Shown: piece after piece, positions 1 to 6,614 of the stretch
How positions within the stretch are numbered: position 1 is the first letter of the stretch
Layout: each line of letters opens with the position of its first letter
Assembly (NCBI GenBank): GCA_029260435.1
Contig: JAJDDG010000172.1
Location: 1-55,161 of the forward strand
Direction of reading: 5' to 3'
Length of the DNA stretch: 55,161 bases
Source of the DNA: Phycisphaerales bacterium
Lineage (GTDB): Bacteria > Planctomycetota > Phycisphaerae > Phycisphaerales > UBA1924
The notes under the pieces: generated by a model
The model's input: only the letters and a program-made list of their open reading frames with translations
The model's database searches: none
What the model was told of the DNA's origin: nothing
Program-made: the position numbers and the translations under genes

Positions 1-141
1 AATGACATTGGCTCCTCCCACAGGTCATAGTCCCGGGCGTGCCCCCCCGCGACGAGCCCCAGGAGGAGTGTGTCGGCAAGCTCTAGGTCTAGATCAGCCA
101 ACTCATACGTCCTTGACGATTTCTTCGTAGACCTTCCATAC
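1..141. repeat. 141-bp terminal direct repeat, left copy (circular overlap)
   Basis: Bases 1-141 are identical to 55021-55161. The length equals the largest default k-mer of the MEGAHIT assembler, so this is most simply the overlap left in a circular or terminally redundant contig rather than a biological repeat. It holds the 3' part of the small gene seen complete at 54927-55121 and the last codons of the gene at 103-324. Confidence 0.95.
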
Positions 142-324
142 GTGTTCGTGGATCGACCGCACCGAAGCCATGATCTCGGCGTATCGGGTTTCATCCATGG
201 GGTTGTGTTCTTGTGCATCGGGCAGCACGCAGAACATCCCGTCTAACCAACAACCAACCACAGCGGCTAGGGCTCCAACAGTTCTTTGGGCGATCCCTTG
301 GGGGTTCTTGGGGTCATTAGGCAT
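103..324 (-). CDS. Hypothetical protein, 73 aa
   Basis: No family is recognised. The protein has a hydrophobic stretch near residues 17-35 (A, V, G, C, W, L rich) and a charged C-terminal helix with His, Glu and Lys. The ATG is preceded by an AAGGAG ribosome binding site about 6 bases upstream. It follows the DnaQ-like exonuclease in the leftward chain; one base after its TGA a TTG-started reading frame continues across the contig ends. Probably a small accessory protein of the replication module. Confidence 0.6.
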   Translation of the reverse strand: MPNDPKNPQGIAQRTVGALAAVVGCWLDGMFCVLPDAQEHNPMDETRYAEIMASVRSIHEHVWKVYEEIVKDV

Positions 325-375
325 TGTTAGCTCCTTGTGTCGGCGAGGGTGAAGTCGAGGGAGTCGGGGGGCGGC

Positions 376-909
376 TCAGGCATTGGGAATGCCCATCACG
401 TACCGTGCCTGCGTGATCGCATCGTCGAGCGCATTGTGATACGTGCCTTCCCGATTGGGCATGTCTTTGCTCTTGGGTGAGAGGCCAGCGAGCTTCGAGG
501 CGGTCCGAATGTCCATGGGGATGTACTTCCCCCAAGGGTGCGGCGTGGCGATAGCGCGGTAGGCCGACGCCAGCCAACCTTCGTCACTGCCCATGTGGCT
601 CCAGGCGCTCCGCGCGCCGGCCGCGAACGCCGTGAAGTCGTGCAGGGCTGCGAACAAGGTGACTTGCTCGGGGTCGTGCAGGGCCCGCCGTGCCTCCGCT
701 CGGTCCTCGTGCATCCACCACTCGATGGTGCTGGCGTCCACGGACAGCCCCCTCGCGAAGCAACTCGCCTGGGTGATGTTCCGGTAGAACGTCTCGCCCA
801 GCGTGCCAGTGGTGATGTCGAAGTGGACGGCGCCGATGGAGAGGATCACTGGGTCGTTGCCAGTGCCGAGGGTTTCTAAATCAAACATCAGATCGGGTAG
901 CGTGGTCAT
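376..909 (-). CDS. DnaQ-like 3'-5' exonuclease (DEDDh, ExoVIII/RNase T-like)
   Basis: Predicted metal-dependent 3'-5' exonuclease of 177 aa. Motif I is MFDLETLG at residues 8-15 with the D-x-E pair. The C-terminal motif is YHNALDDAITQARYV, giving the His and Asp of the DEDDh class. A middle Trp-rich segment (EWWMHEDR) is typical of the phage ExoVIII-like group. The ATG overlaps the TAA of the HNH gene upstream by one base (TAATG), so the two are translationally coupled. The same operon holds an exonuclease domain that belongs to the split DNA polymerase and lacks its third motif; this separate exonuclease could supply proofreading or end processing, which is inference. Confidence 0.85.
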   Translation of the reverse strand: MTTLPDLMFDLETLGTGNDPVILSIGAVHFDITTGTLGETFYRNITQASCFARGLSVDASTIEWWMHEDRAEARRALHDPEQVTLFAALHDFTAFAAGARSAWSHMGSDEGWLASAYRAIATPHPWGKYIPMDIRTASKLAGLSPKSKDMPNREGTYHNALDDAITQARYVMGIPNA

Positions 910-1373
910 TAGATGTGGCTCCAGCCTTTTCCATTTTGGATACGGCCAATTGTATGGCGCTCAACTCCGTACTCGGCTGCGATGTCGCCTTGTTTCCGTT
1001 TCAACCGTCGGATCCGTCGAACGTCGGCGTTGGTTAGTTTTGCACGGCCATTCGCTGTACCTCGATGATTCCCGCCTCGCCCCTTCTTCTCTCGGTCACG
1101 AACATTATCGGTGTTCGTACCCAAGAATAGGTGCTTTGGGTTGATGCAGTTTCGTACATCGCATTTGTGGAGGACTTGTAGCCCATTGGGAATTGGGCCG
1201 TAGTTCAAGTGCCAAAATAATCTATGCACGAGCCAACGTTGGCCGCCGTCACGACCAGTTCTCCAGCGAAGCGTTCCATAGCCGCAACTGTTCGGTGCTC
1301 TTGACCAAAGAATGCAACCATTAGGGCCGGGTGCAATCGAAGACTCGATCCGCTCGCGCAACGTTCGCGCCAT
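909..1373 (-). CDS. HNH homing endonuclease (HNH_3 type with C-terminal HTH)
   Basis: Free-standing HNH nuclease of 154 aa. The central segment VLHKCDVRNCINPKHLFLGT followed by NTDNVRDR is the conserved HNH_3 core (His-Lys-Cys, Asn-Pro-His-His-Leu type). The C-terminal part, KLTNADVRRIRRLKRKQGDI onward, looks like a DNA-binding helix-turn-helix. It begins one base after the stop of the exonuclease fragment of the split polymerase and visibly uses more A/T-rich codons than its neighbours. Such nucleases normally spread by cutting genomes that lack them, so its position beside a truncated exonuclease points to an insertion that helped split the polymerase gene. Confidence 0.88.
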   Translation of the reverse strand: MARTLRERIESSIAPGPNGCILWSRAPNSCGYGTLRWRTGRDGGQRWLVHRLFWHLNYGPIPNGLQVLHKCDVRNCINPKHLFLGTNTDNVRDREKKGRGGNHRGTANGRAKLTNADVRRIRRLKRKQGDIAAEYGVERHTIGRIQNGKGWSHI

Positions 1374-1374
1374 G

Positions 1375-2019
1375 TTACTTCCCTTCCTGTTCGTCTTCGG
1401 TGCCTGCCTTCGCCAATCTCTTCCAAGGCATCATCGACCCAAGCTGAACGCCTATGAATTGAAGATCCGCGGGCGCGTCTTGGTAGGCATGGCGCATCAT
1501 GAACATCGTATCTCCTCCCCGTGCGTAGGCATCGGATAGGCTCTCTGGGAACCCAAGTTCTAGTAACTCAGGTATATCATAGTTCTGGCCGTTTTGGAAC
1601 CACAGGGGCACAGTCGGGAACACTTGCACCATCGCCGACACGATGTCCCGCAGATCCCCCCGCTCCCAATACTGCTCCCCGCCCTCCCGTAGCACCATAA
1701 TGCTGAGATAGCTCTCGTCCCACCGCGCCAGCCCGATCTGCCGCACATGCGGCCCGGCGGCCTCGATGTCAATGGCTACGCCCTCGGGGCTGGTGACGGG
1801 CAGGCCCAGCACGAACGCGATGATCGCGGCTTTGGTGGGATGGAGCATCGTCTGCGGGAGTGGGGCTGTGCCGGGCTCCTCGGGCAGCGGGGGCCGTGCC
1901 TCTGGCGATGCTTCGCATCGGAGCCGGAGGTCCCGCAGGGCACGGACGGAGAATTGTCTGTGCCCCCACTTTCCTCTAACGATGAAAGCTGGATGGGCGA
2001 GGGGGAGCACCTCAACCAT
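1375..2019 (-). CDS. UDG C-terminal motif fused to PolA-type 3'-5' exonuclease domain (split gene fragment)
   Basis: 214-aa product carrying two partial domains. Residues 5-15, LPLAHPAFIVR, match the catalytic HPS/HPA motif that ends family 4 uracil-DNA glycosylases; the rest of that enzyme is encoded separately at 2982-3455. From residue 80 on it is a DnaQ-fold exonuclease: motif I VAIDIEAAG (D84, E86) and motif II FQNGQNYDIP (N143, D148). The chain stops after PWKRLAK and has no motif III (Y-x-x-x-D). That motif occurs instead at the start of the polymerase gene at 52453-54417. The start was chosen because ATGGTTGA overlaps the upstream stop by 8 bases, a junction used repeatedly in this operon. 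It probably works as one subunit of an assembled replication protein. Confidence 0.8.
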   Translation of the reverse strand: MVEVLPLAHPAFIVRGKWGHRQFSVRALRDLRLRCEASPEARPPLPEEPGTAPLPQTMLHPTKAAIIAFVLGLPVTSPEGVAIDIEAAGPHVRQIGLARWDESYLSIMVLREGGEQYWERGDLRDIVSAMVQVFPTVPLWFQNGQNYDIPELLELGFPESLSDAYARGGDTMFMMRHAYQDAPADLQFIGVQLGSMMPWKRLAKAGTEDEQEGK

Positions 2020-2230
2020 CGGCGGTCTCTTTTTGCACTGCACCGTCAACAGCTTCCCGCAAGTTCGGGCCTTCGCCCTCACAGTGACCGAATGGGATTT
2101 GGTCAGTAGCGAACACGGGCGGTTCCACGCCCGGTGCGATGATCTTCACCCAAGGCCCGACGTAGTAGACGACGGTTCCGCCATCGCGGAATAGAGTGTC
2201 GAGCCAGTCGAGTCGAGTCGTGTCAGACAT
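2012..2230 (-). CDS. Hypothetical protein, 72 aa (RLDWLD motif)
   Basis: Short protein beginning MSDTTRLDWLDTLF. N-terminal (R)LDWL(D/E) segments are common in small phage proteins of unknown function. The middle is beta-like (TVVYYVGPWVKIIAPG). It overlaps the genes on both sides by 8 bases and lies between the two halves of the split uracil-DNA glycosylase, so it is one of three small genes that separate those halves. Confidence 0.65.
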   Translation of the reverse strand: MSDTTRLDWLDTLFRDGGTVVYYVGPWVKIIAPGVEPPVFATDQIPFGHCEGEGPNLREAVDGAVQKETADG

Positions 2231-2801
2231 CCGGGTGCTCCCGGTCCGCCAGCGCCCGACACCGTACCCACAACATCATCCCCCAGCCGGCGAGGTCGAG
2301 GGCTTCCTCGGCAAGCTCGCCGAGGAGTTCGCCTGGGGGTCGCTCGAAACTCTCGTCCCCATACTCCTCGAATCCACGCTGTAGTTTCTCGCGGAGCGCC
2401 TCCTCGAACTTGGGCCATTCGGTGTGCCAGCGGGGGGCAGACGGGTTGCTCGATGCCTCCATTTCTTTTGTGATCTGGACGACTTGCTCTGCGACGACAC
2501 TATGCGGCTCACAGTAGATGAAGGGCAATGCGCGACGCAGCACACAGCCATTTATCATGCACTTGCGCCCCGCTTTCAAGTAGTCGTGTTGGTCGCAGAA
2601 CTGCGAGGTGTTGTTGCGCAGGTTGGCGCAAGGGGCTTGCCGGCAGCGTTGGTTGGCCGGAACATTCAACCCTTTACCTATTGCCGGTGGCACGTTCGAC
2701 TCACCATATTGGATACAGAGTGAGCAGACGTAGTTGGTAGCGTGGGCGATTCGGTTGTCGCATTTGGGCATTGCACATATGCGGTAGGAAGCGCCACTCA
2801 C
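2223..2801 (-). CDS. Zinc-finger protein with C-terminal MazG-like domain
   Basis: 192 aa, GTG start in a GTGA overlap with the upstream stop. The N-terminal half has repeated Cys/His clusters (CAMPKC, CSLC, CRQAPC, CDQH, CMINGC, CEPH), suggesting two to three structural zinc sites. The C-terminal half, from about residue 130, reads KLQRGFEEYGDESFERPPGE, then LLGELAEEALDLAGWG. Its EExxE-like acidic helix and Trp-containing helix fit the all-alpha MazG/NTP-pyrophosphohydrolase-like proteins of phages. It may trim the nucleotide pool, fitting its place among replication genes. The domain fusion is unusual; the C-terminal assignment is by pattern only. Confidence 0.65.
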   Translation of the reverse strand: MSGASYRICAMPKCDNRIAHATNYVCSLCIQYGESNVPPAIGKGLNVPANQRCRQAPCANLRNNTSQFCDQHDYLKAGRKCMINGCVLRRALPFIYCEPHSVVAEQVVQITKEMEASSNPSAPRWHTEWPKFEEALREKLQRGFEEYGDESFERPPGELLGELAEEALDLAGWGMMLWVRCRALADREHPDV

Positions 2802-2989
2802 CCCCCCACCTCCCGCCGCCAACCACACGTCGTGCATTTGTCGGGCGAGGCCACGTACCGCTTGCACCGGGGGCAGTGAAGTTTGAAGGCGCCGGGGGCG
2901 TACGCCTGCATGGCGTGTTCGAGGGTGTCGAGGCGGGCCTCGATGCGGAGGAAACGGTCGTTGAGTTCGACGGTGCTGGGTTCATCCAT
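2798..2989 (-). CDS. Small coiled-coil zinc-ribbon protein, 63 aa
   Basis: The N-terminal half (ELNDRFLRIEARLDTLEHAM) is a heptad-like helix. The C-terminal half is a zinc ribbon, HCPRCKRYVASPDKCTTCGW, with two CxxC knuckles. The start ATG sits in an 8-base overlap (ATGGATGA) with the stop of the UDG fragment; an upstream in-frame ATG at 3022 would add 11 residues. Likely a nucleic-acid or protein adaptor; no family name is assigned. Confidence 0.7.
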   Translation of the reverse strand: MDEPSTVELNDRFLRIEARLDTLEHAMQAYAPGAFKLHCPRCKRYVASPDKCTTCGWRREVGG

Positions 2990-3455
2990 TCGGGAGTGTC
3001 CTTTCAGGTAGCGTTCGTTCATAGACCGCACCTGCGGTGCGGAGCCCGGCCCAGGGGCCGATGAGGAATTTGGCGATTGGGGTGCCGACGGCGAGCACGG
3101 GCACGGCGGCCGGCCCCGTGGTGAGGGCTTGGGCTGGCGCCCCCCAGTGCCGGGCGTAGCATTCGGCGATGGCGGCCTGCGGCGCCTCGTCGCTCTTGCC
3201 GACCCGAATCCAGCACCGGGTGGCATTATCGAAAACCACCCTCTCCACTGGCCAGCCGGCGGCGGCGAGCTGGGCGCGCAGTTCCCTCCCAGCCGGTGCC
3301 GCTGGGTGAAACGGGATCCCGGTGTTCGCCTCCACTTGGCCTGGGCCTTGGCCGATGGCGAGGAGGGCGGGCTGCGCCACTGGGGTCGGTGCTGCGTAGC
3401 CTCGGCCCTGGGAGGCGAAGGGGCACGAGTCGCAGGCGGCGGGCTTCGGTTTCAC
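2982..3455 (-). CDS. Uracil-DNA glycosylase family 4/5-like, N-terminal part (split)
   Basis: 157 aa. It shows C8 and C11 (ACDSCPF), C81 and C99, the 4Fe-4S ligand pattern of family 4 UDGs. The active-site loop LAIGQGPGQVEANTGIPF corresponds to the GEAPGxxE..GxPF motif, and FDNATRCW corresponds to the conserved N-x-x-x-C strand. The protein ends just after the VLAVGTPIAKFLI strand and lacks the terminal HPS motif, which is present at the N-terminus of the exonuclease fragment at 1375-2019. The start is a GTG at 3455 with AGGA 8 bases upstream, placing the CxxC near the N-terminus as usual; a GTG at 3497 would add 14 residues. It probably removes uracil from, or reads uracil in, phage DNA once complexed with the other fragment. 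Confidence 0.8.
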   Translation of the reverse strand: MKPKPAACDSCPFASQGRGYAAPTPVAQPALLAIGQGPGQVEANTGIPFHPAAPAGRELRAQLAAAGWPVERVVFDNATRCWIRVGKSDEAPQAAIAECYARHWGAPAQALTTGPAAVPVLAVGTPIAKFLIGPWAGLRTAGAVYERTLPERTLPNG

Positions 3456-3587
3456 TGGGTGTCCTGTTGGTTGGGTGGGCCGCTGGCCCCAACGCACCTC
3501 CCGAGAAGGGATCCAGCGGGGTAGCTGGGTGGTCGGTGCGCTGGGGCGACGAACGAACCCGACGACTTGCCGGGGCCGCCCGCCCGC

Positions 3588-3629
3588 TCAGTGCCCCAGA
3601 ACTAGTCGGATGGTTTCGGTGGATTCCAT
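3588..3629 (-). CDS. Possible 13-aa mini-ORF with a strong ribosome binding site
   Basis: The reading frame MESTETIRLVLGH is preceded by AAGGAGG at 9-10 bases, a near-ideal Shine-Dalgarno. The surrounding 3456-3684 stretch holds no convincing gene: longer frames there are Arg/Pro-rich shadows. It could be a leader peptide for the UDG gene downstream or a remnant of a decayed gene. Confidence 0.3.
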   Translation of the reverse strand: MESTETIRLVLGH

Positions 3630-3684
3630 CCGTCCGGTCCCTCCTTGAGAGGCACTGTGGCGGTGTGGCCATGGCCTATGGCAG

Positions 3685-3954
3685 CTACGCTGCGGAGCCG
3701 GAGCCCGTGTCCGGGACAGCCTCGACGACTGCGGCCGGGCGCCGGCGGTGCGTCGTGCTCTCCCCCAGACCCACGGTGCGCTTGGCCGGCACGGTGCCGA
3801 CGACGATGTTGCGACGTTGGATCTTGGCGAGCACGTACGTGCCCTCGGCCACACCGTCACTGGTCAACCACTCCAAGGCTTCTTTGCGAGTCGCGAAGTC
3901 TTCGAGGACTTCGCTTTCGCCGTGGTTGAGAATCAGGAAATCGTTTTCATTCAT
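3685..3954 (-). CDS. Hypothetical protein, 89 aa
   Basis: Begins MNENDFLILNHGESEVLEDF and contains FATRKEALEWLTSDGVAEGT, a small alpha/beta segment seen in many phage accessory proteins that ends in a strand (YVLAKIQRRNIVVGTV). The C-terminal 25 residues are low complexity. The ATG at 3954 is preferred over one at 3960 because GGGAG then lies 7 bases upstream. It overlaps the co-chaperonin-like gene by 8 bases. Function unknown. Confidence 0.65.
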   Translation of the reverse strand: MNENDFLILNHGESEVLEDFATRKEALEWLTSDGVAEGTYVLAKIQRRNIVVGTVPAKRTVGLGESTTHRRRPAAVVEAVPDTGSGSAA

Positions 3955-4552
3955 TGTCATTCTCCCTTGGGGCTGTCGCCTGTGGCAACGTGAACTCGCC
4001 CCAAATGTCGTTGTCGTTGATGCACACGTACGGGTGCCCAACACGTTCGTTGTAGTATTCCCGGATGAAACGCTCTGACTTTTCGTCGGACTCCTCGATG
4101 TGCCAACCATGCCCGCCGTACTTGGCGAACTGCACCTCTCGGCCTACGAGGTCCACGGGTCGCCATGGACTCCAGCCAGGCTTGCCCGGGTCGGGAGTGC
4201 CGACTGCGGGGCCGGCCGCGAACACCCGACCCACAGCAACCTCGCGGTTCGTGTTGTCAGGGGCCACGAGGATGTCGGAGACATCCGGCGGCGGGTAGCG
4301 GAGCATGATGCACCGCCTCGCCCATGGCGTGATGGTGAACAGGTTCGTTGGAAGGACCCGGCGGAACCCGCGCTCGCGCTCGGCCCGGCCAAGGGCGGCG
4401 TTCATGTAGAACTCTGCCCAAGGCCGGGTGAGTCGCGCTGCGGTGCCCTCGGGCATCTCGAACGCCTCGACCATCGGTTGGTCAAGGGGAGGTTCGAGAG
4501 CCGGGAGCTGGGAAGGGGTCTCCTCCCCGGGCGCGATGGCATCGGTGGTCAC
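3947..4552 (-). CDS. GroES-like (Cpn10-fold) co-chaperonin
   Basis: 201 aa. Three signatures of the Cpn10 fold appear in order: VGRVFAAGPAVG (family G-x-V-x-A-x-G-P-G strand), VDLVGREVQFAKYGGHGW (family V-G-D-x-V-x-F-x-K-Y-x-G) and YVCINDNDIWGEF (family terminal strand ending D-I). Between the first two lies the expected loop. The N-terminal 70 residues and an acidic insert before the last strand are extra compared with a 97-aa GroES. Phage co-chaperonins such as T4 Gp31 replace host GroES so that GroEL can fold the capsid protein; the same role is inferred here. It sits between replication genes rather than in the virion arm. Confidence 0.65.
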   Translation of the reverse strand: MTTDAIAPGEETPSQLPALEPPLDQPMVEAFEMPEGTAARLTRPWAEFYMNAALGRAERERGFRRVLPTNLFTITPWARRCIMLRYPPPDVSDILVAPDNTNREVAVGRVFAAGPAVGTPDPGKPGWSPWRPVDLVGREVQFAKYGGHGWHIEESDEKSERFIREYYNERVGHPYVCINDNDIWGEFTLPQATAPRENDNE

Positions 4553-4561
4553 TGCGACCCC

Positions 4562-5044
4562 CTACGCCCGGAACACGTTGGAAATGCGAAGGCCCGTGGC
4601 CTCCTTGGGCTCACGGCCCTCGGCCTCGGCCTTGGCCTTCTCCTTCTTGGTGGTGAAGTGCTCGTGGATCACGTCCACGATCACGGGGAGGCCCTCGTCG
4701 CCGAGCTGGGCGGCGATGGACTGGCCAGTCACCAAGCCGAGCTGCTGTTGGAACCGGGGCCATGAACTGCCGGACTGGCTGCCGGTGCCCGTGTTGTGAT
4801 CCCCGAACGCCTGGAACCGGGCGAACTGCTTGCCTTCGCCCTCCGTGAAGAAGGTCACCAGTCCGTCCATGTAGTGATACGGACCGTTCTTGGTGTTCAT
4901 GGTGGCCGGCTTGAGTTCGACGAGTCGGGCGTTGAACTCGGCGCCATATCGGCCGGGGGGTGCCGTCAGGAACTCGCGCTCCTCGGCGGCGTCCGGCGCG
5001 GACTCGGGGATCAGGTCTTCGTTGAGGGTGGGGTCAGTTGACAT
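4562..5044 (-). CDS. Possible ssDNA-binding (OB-fold-like) protein, 160 aa
   Basis: Acidic N-terminus, then a beta-rich core: PGRYGAEFNARLVELKPATM, then GPYHYMDGLVTFF, FARFQAFGDHN and LPVIVDVIHEHFTTKK. The order of strands and the position next to the Sak4-like ATPase resemble phage single-stranded DNA-binding proteins that accompany such recombinases. No diagnostic motif is present, so this rests on context and fold impression. It has its own 43-base gap upstream. Confidence 0.5.
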   Translation of the reverse strand: MSTDPTLNEDLIPESAPDAAEEREFLTAPPGRYGAEFNARLVELKPATMNTKNGPYHYMDGLVTFFTEGEGKQFARFQAFGDHNTGTGSQSGSSWPRFQQQLGLVTGQSIAAQLGDEGLPVIVDVIHEHFTTKKEKAKAEAEGREPKEATGLRISNVFRA

Positions 5045-5087
5045 AGGTACGTTGTCCTTTGGTTGGTTGGTTGTGTGTTGGTGTGGG

Positions 5088-5384
5088 TTAGCTTTGCGCG
5101 GCCGGGGGCTTTCCTCGGCCTAGCAATAGCCAGTTAGCGTCGCACTCCGTGGCCAAGGCGAGTCGGATGAGTCCCTCCGCGTTGGGTAGGGACTCCCCCG
5201 TCGCCCACTTGGCACACGTGTAGCTGTGGCAGCCAATGAGCCGGCTGGTCGGCCCGGGGCCGCCGAGGCGCTCGATGAGCAGGGCGGCACGGCGCGGCAG
5301 CGCAGCAGCGGTGGCCTCCGCCTTCACGTCGAATCGGGACAGGGTGTCGTTGGGGTTGGTGGAGGGCACAGGTGGAGGTCTCAC
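5088..5384 (-). CDS. Cro/CI-like HTH DNA-binding protein
   Basis: 98 aa, GTG start within a GTGA overlap with the ATPase gene upstream. Residues 34-75 (RAALLIERLGG, SRLIGCHSYTCAKWATGESL, AEGLIRLA) fit a helix-turn-helix of the XRE/Cro class. The following CDANWLLLGRGKP is the typical tail of Cro/CI N-terminal domains (x-x-x-WLL-x-G). There is no C-terminal repressor protease domain. It may repress an early promoter of this phage; with no integrase visible, it is better read as a lytic timing regulator than a lysogeny repressor. Confidence 0.7.
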   Translation of the reverse strand: MRPPPVPSTNPNDTLSRFDVKAEATAAALPRRAALLIERLGGPGPTSRLIGCHSYTCAKWATGESLPNAEGLIRLALATECDANWLLLGRGKPPAAQS

Positions 5385-6316
5385 TTAGCAGGAGTGGGTG
5401 CGGGTGCGTTGGGTGCGTTGGCCGACGGCGGCTTCGCCGCGGGCGCGGGCGCAGGGGATTGAGTCCCGGGGAAGCCCCAGCACTCCGCCAACTTAGCGTA
5501 GCTCGGGTCTTCGATCGTGGGCGGGAGCGGGCGCCAGCGGCCGGCGGGGGAGCCGATGGAGTCACCGCAGGACACATAGGAGTTCGGCGACACGGTGTGT
5601 GCGAGGTGCTTGGCCACGCGGGTGCTGCCGGCCTGCCCCGGCGTCACCACAGTCTCCTCCTTGGACTCCAAGTACAGCACCGTGCTGGGGATCCGCCCAA
5701 TTTCGTTCTTGAACGCCCCTTGGAGCCCCGGCCTGAACCCGACCACTCCGCCTGCCTCGTTGGTGATTTCCTGGAGGTGACAGGCCACGCCCACATTGTA
5801 CCGGCGGCGGGTGGGGTCTTGGGGAAACGGGCTCGTGGTGCGGCACAGCCGGCGCATCATGTCGTCGCCGCGCTCCTTGACCTTGCGCCAGTACTCGAAG
5901 CCGTCCGAGCCCTTGGGGGTGGCGAGCTGCATGAGCTGGAATAGATACCCAAAGGAATCTACGATGATGCTGGCGACATCCAGCTCTCGGTTGTGGATCG
6001 CGGGGAGCACGGTGTCGTGGAATGTGCGCCAAGCCCCGGGGTCATCGGGCTCCAAGGGGATGAGCTGAATGTCCCGGCCGGCGGCGAGTGCCGCGTCGAG
6101 GGCACCGCGGTTCGGGTCGGTTTGGATGACGAGCTGGGGCGCCGGGAGGGAGAGCAGCATCGTGCTCTTGCCGGATTTCTCGAACCCGAGGGCGAGCACG
6201 GACACCTTCGGGTCGTCCGCCCCGGCGGTGGGCCGTTGGATGAGGGAGTCCAGGGACACCTTGGGGGTGGCGCCGGGCGCGGCGGGTAGGCCGGGGGTGG
6301 TGGGTGCGGTGGTCAT
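5381..6316 (-). CDS. Sak4-like RecA-fold ATPase (single-strand annealing/recombination)
   Basis: 311 aa with Walker A GFEKSGKST at about residues 44-52 and Walker B ASIIVDSFGYL at about 110-120, followed by a RecA-like strand VGVACHLQEI that carries the sensor His. The C-terminus (APAPAAKPPSANAPNAPAP) is a Pro/Ala-rich linker. Sak4/Gp68-type ATPases of phages stimulate annealing and recombination together with an SSB. Here the neighbours are an HTH protein, an SSB candidate and a RecB-like nuclease, forming a recombination-replication module. The start ATG overlaps the upstream TGA as ATGA. Confidence 0.82.
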   Translation of the reverse strand: MTTAPTTPGLPAAPGATPKVSLDSLIQRPTAGADDPKVSVLALGFEKSGKSTMLLSLPAPQLVIQTDPNRGALDAALAAGRDIQLIPLEPDDPGAWRTFHDTVLPAIHNRELDVASIIVDSFGYLFQLMQLATPKGSDGFEYWRKVKERGDDMMRRLCRTTSPFPQDPTRRRYNVGVACHLQEITNEAGGVVGFRPGLQGAFKNEIGRIPSTVLYLESKEETVVTPGQAGSTRVAKHLAHTVSPNSYVSCGDSIGSPAGRWRPLPPTIEDPSYAKLAECWGFPGTQSPAPAPAAKPPSANAPNAPAPTPAK

Positions 6317-6612
6317 ACTCTCTCCTGCGGGCACGCATATACCAGCCCGTATTGCCCAGCAACCGCCCAGTAGTCAGTCGGCAGTCCCGGGACGGGGACA
6401 ATCGACAGACGAGGCAGCGAGTTGGGGATTGATAGTAGTTCGTAAGCAGCGTGGGTGTCGTTCACGCTGACGATTAATGTGGTTGGGTTGACGCCGATAA
6501 ATGAGTCAGCGTAGTAGGTTATGGCGCCTTCAAGGCCCGTACGGCAAAACCCTATGTACGGGTTGATTTGGAGCACTTTGGACCGCCATCCGGGGCCTGT
6601 AGGTACCGACAC
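6313..6612 (-). CDS. Hypothetical protein, 99 aa
   Basis: GTG start with AAAGGA about 9 bases upstream. The sequence is neutral and hydrophobic, with many Tyr, Pro and Ser (GLEGAITYYADSFIGVNP, LPTDYWAVAGQYGLVYACP), and the codons are visibly more A/T-rich than those of the flanking genes. No family is recognised. Its composition suggests more recent acquisition. Confidence 0.6.
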   Translation of the reverse strand: MSVPTGPGWRSKVLQINPYIGFCRTGLEGAITYYADSFIGVNPTTLIVSVNDTHAAYELLSIPNSLPRLSIVPVPGLPTDYWAVAGQYGLVYACPQERV

Positions 6613-6614
6613 GT

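Noticed and set aside
5088..5384. CI-type lysogeny repressor
   Set aside because: Only the Cro-like HTH is present, with no C-terminal dimerisation or self-cleavage domain, and no integrase or attachment site was found.
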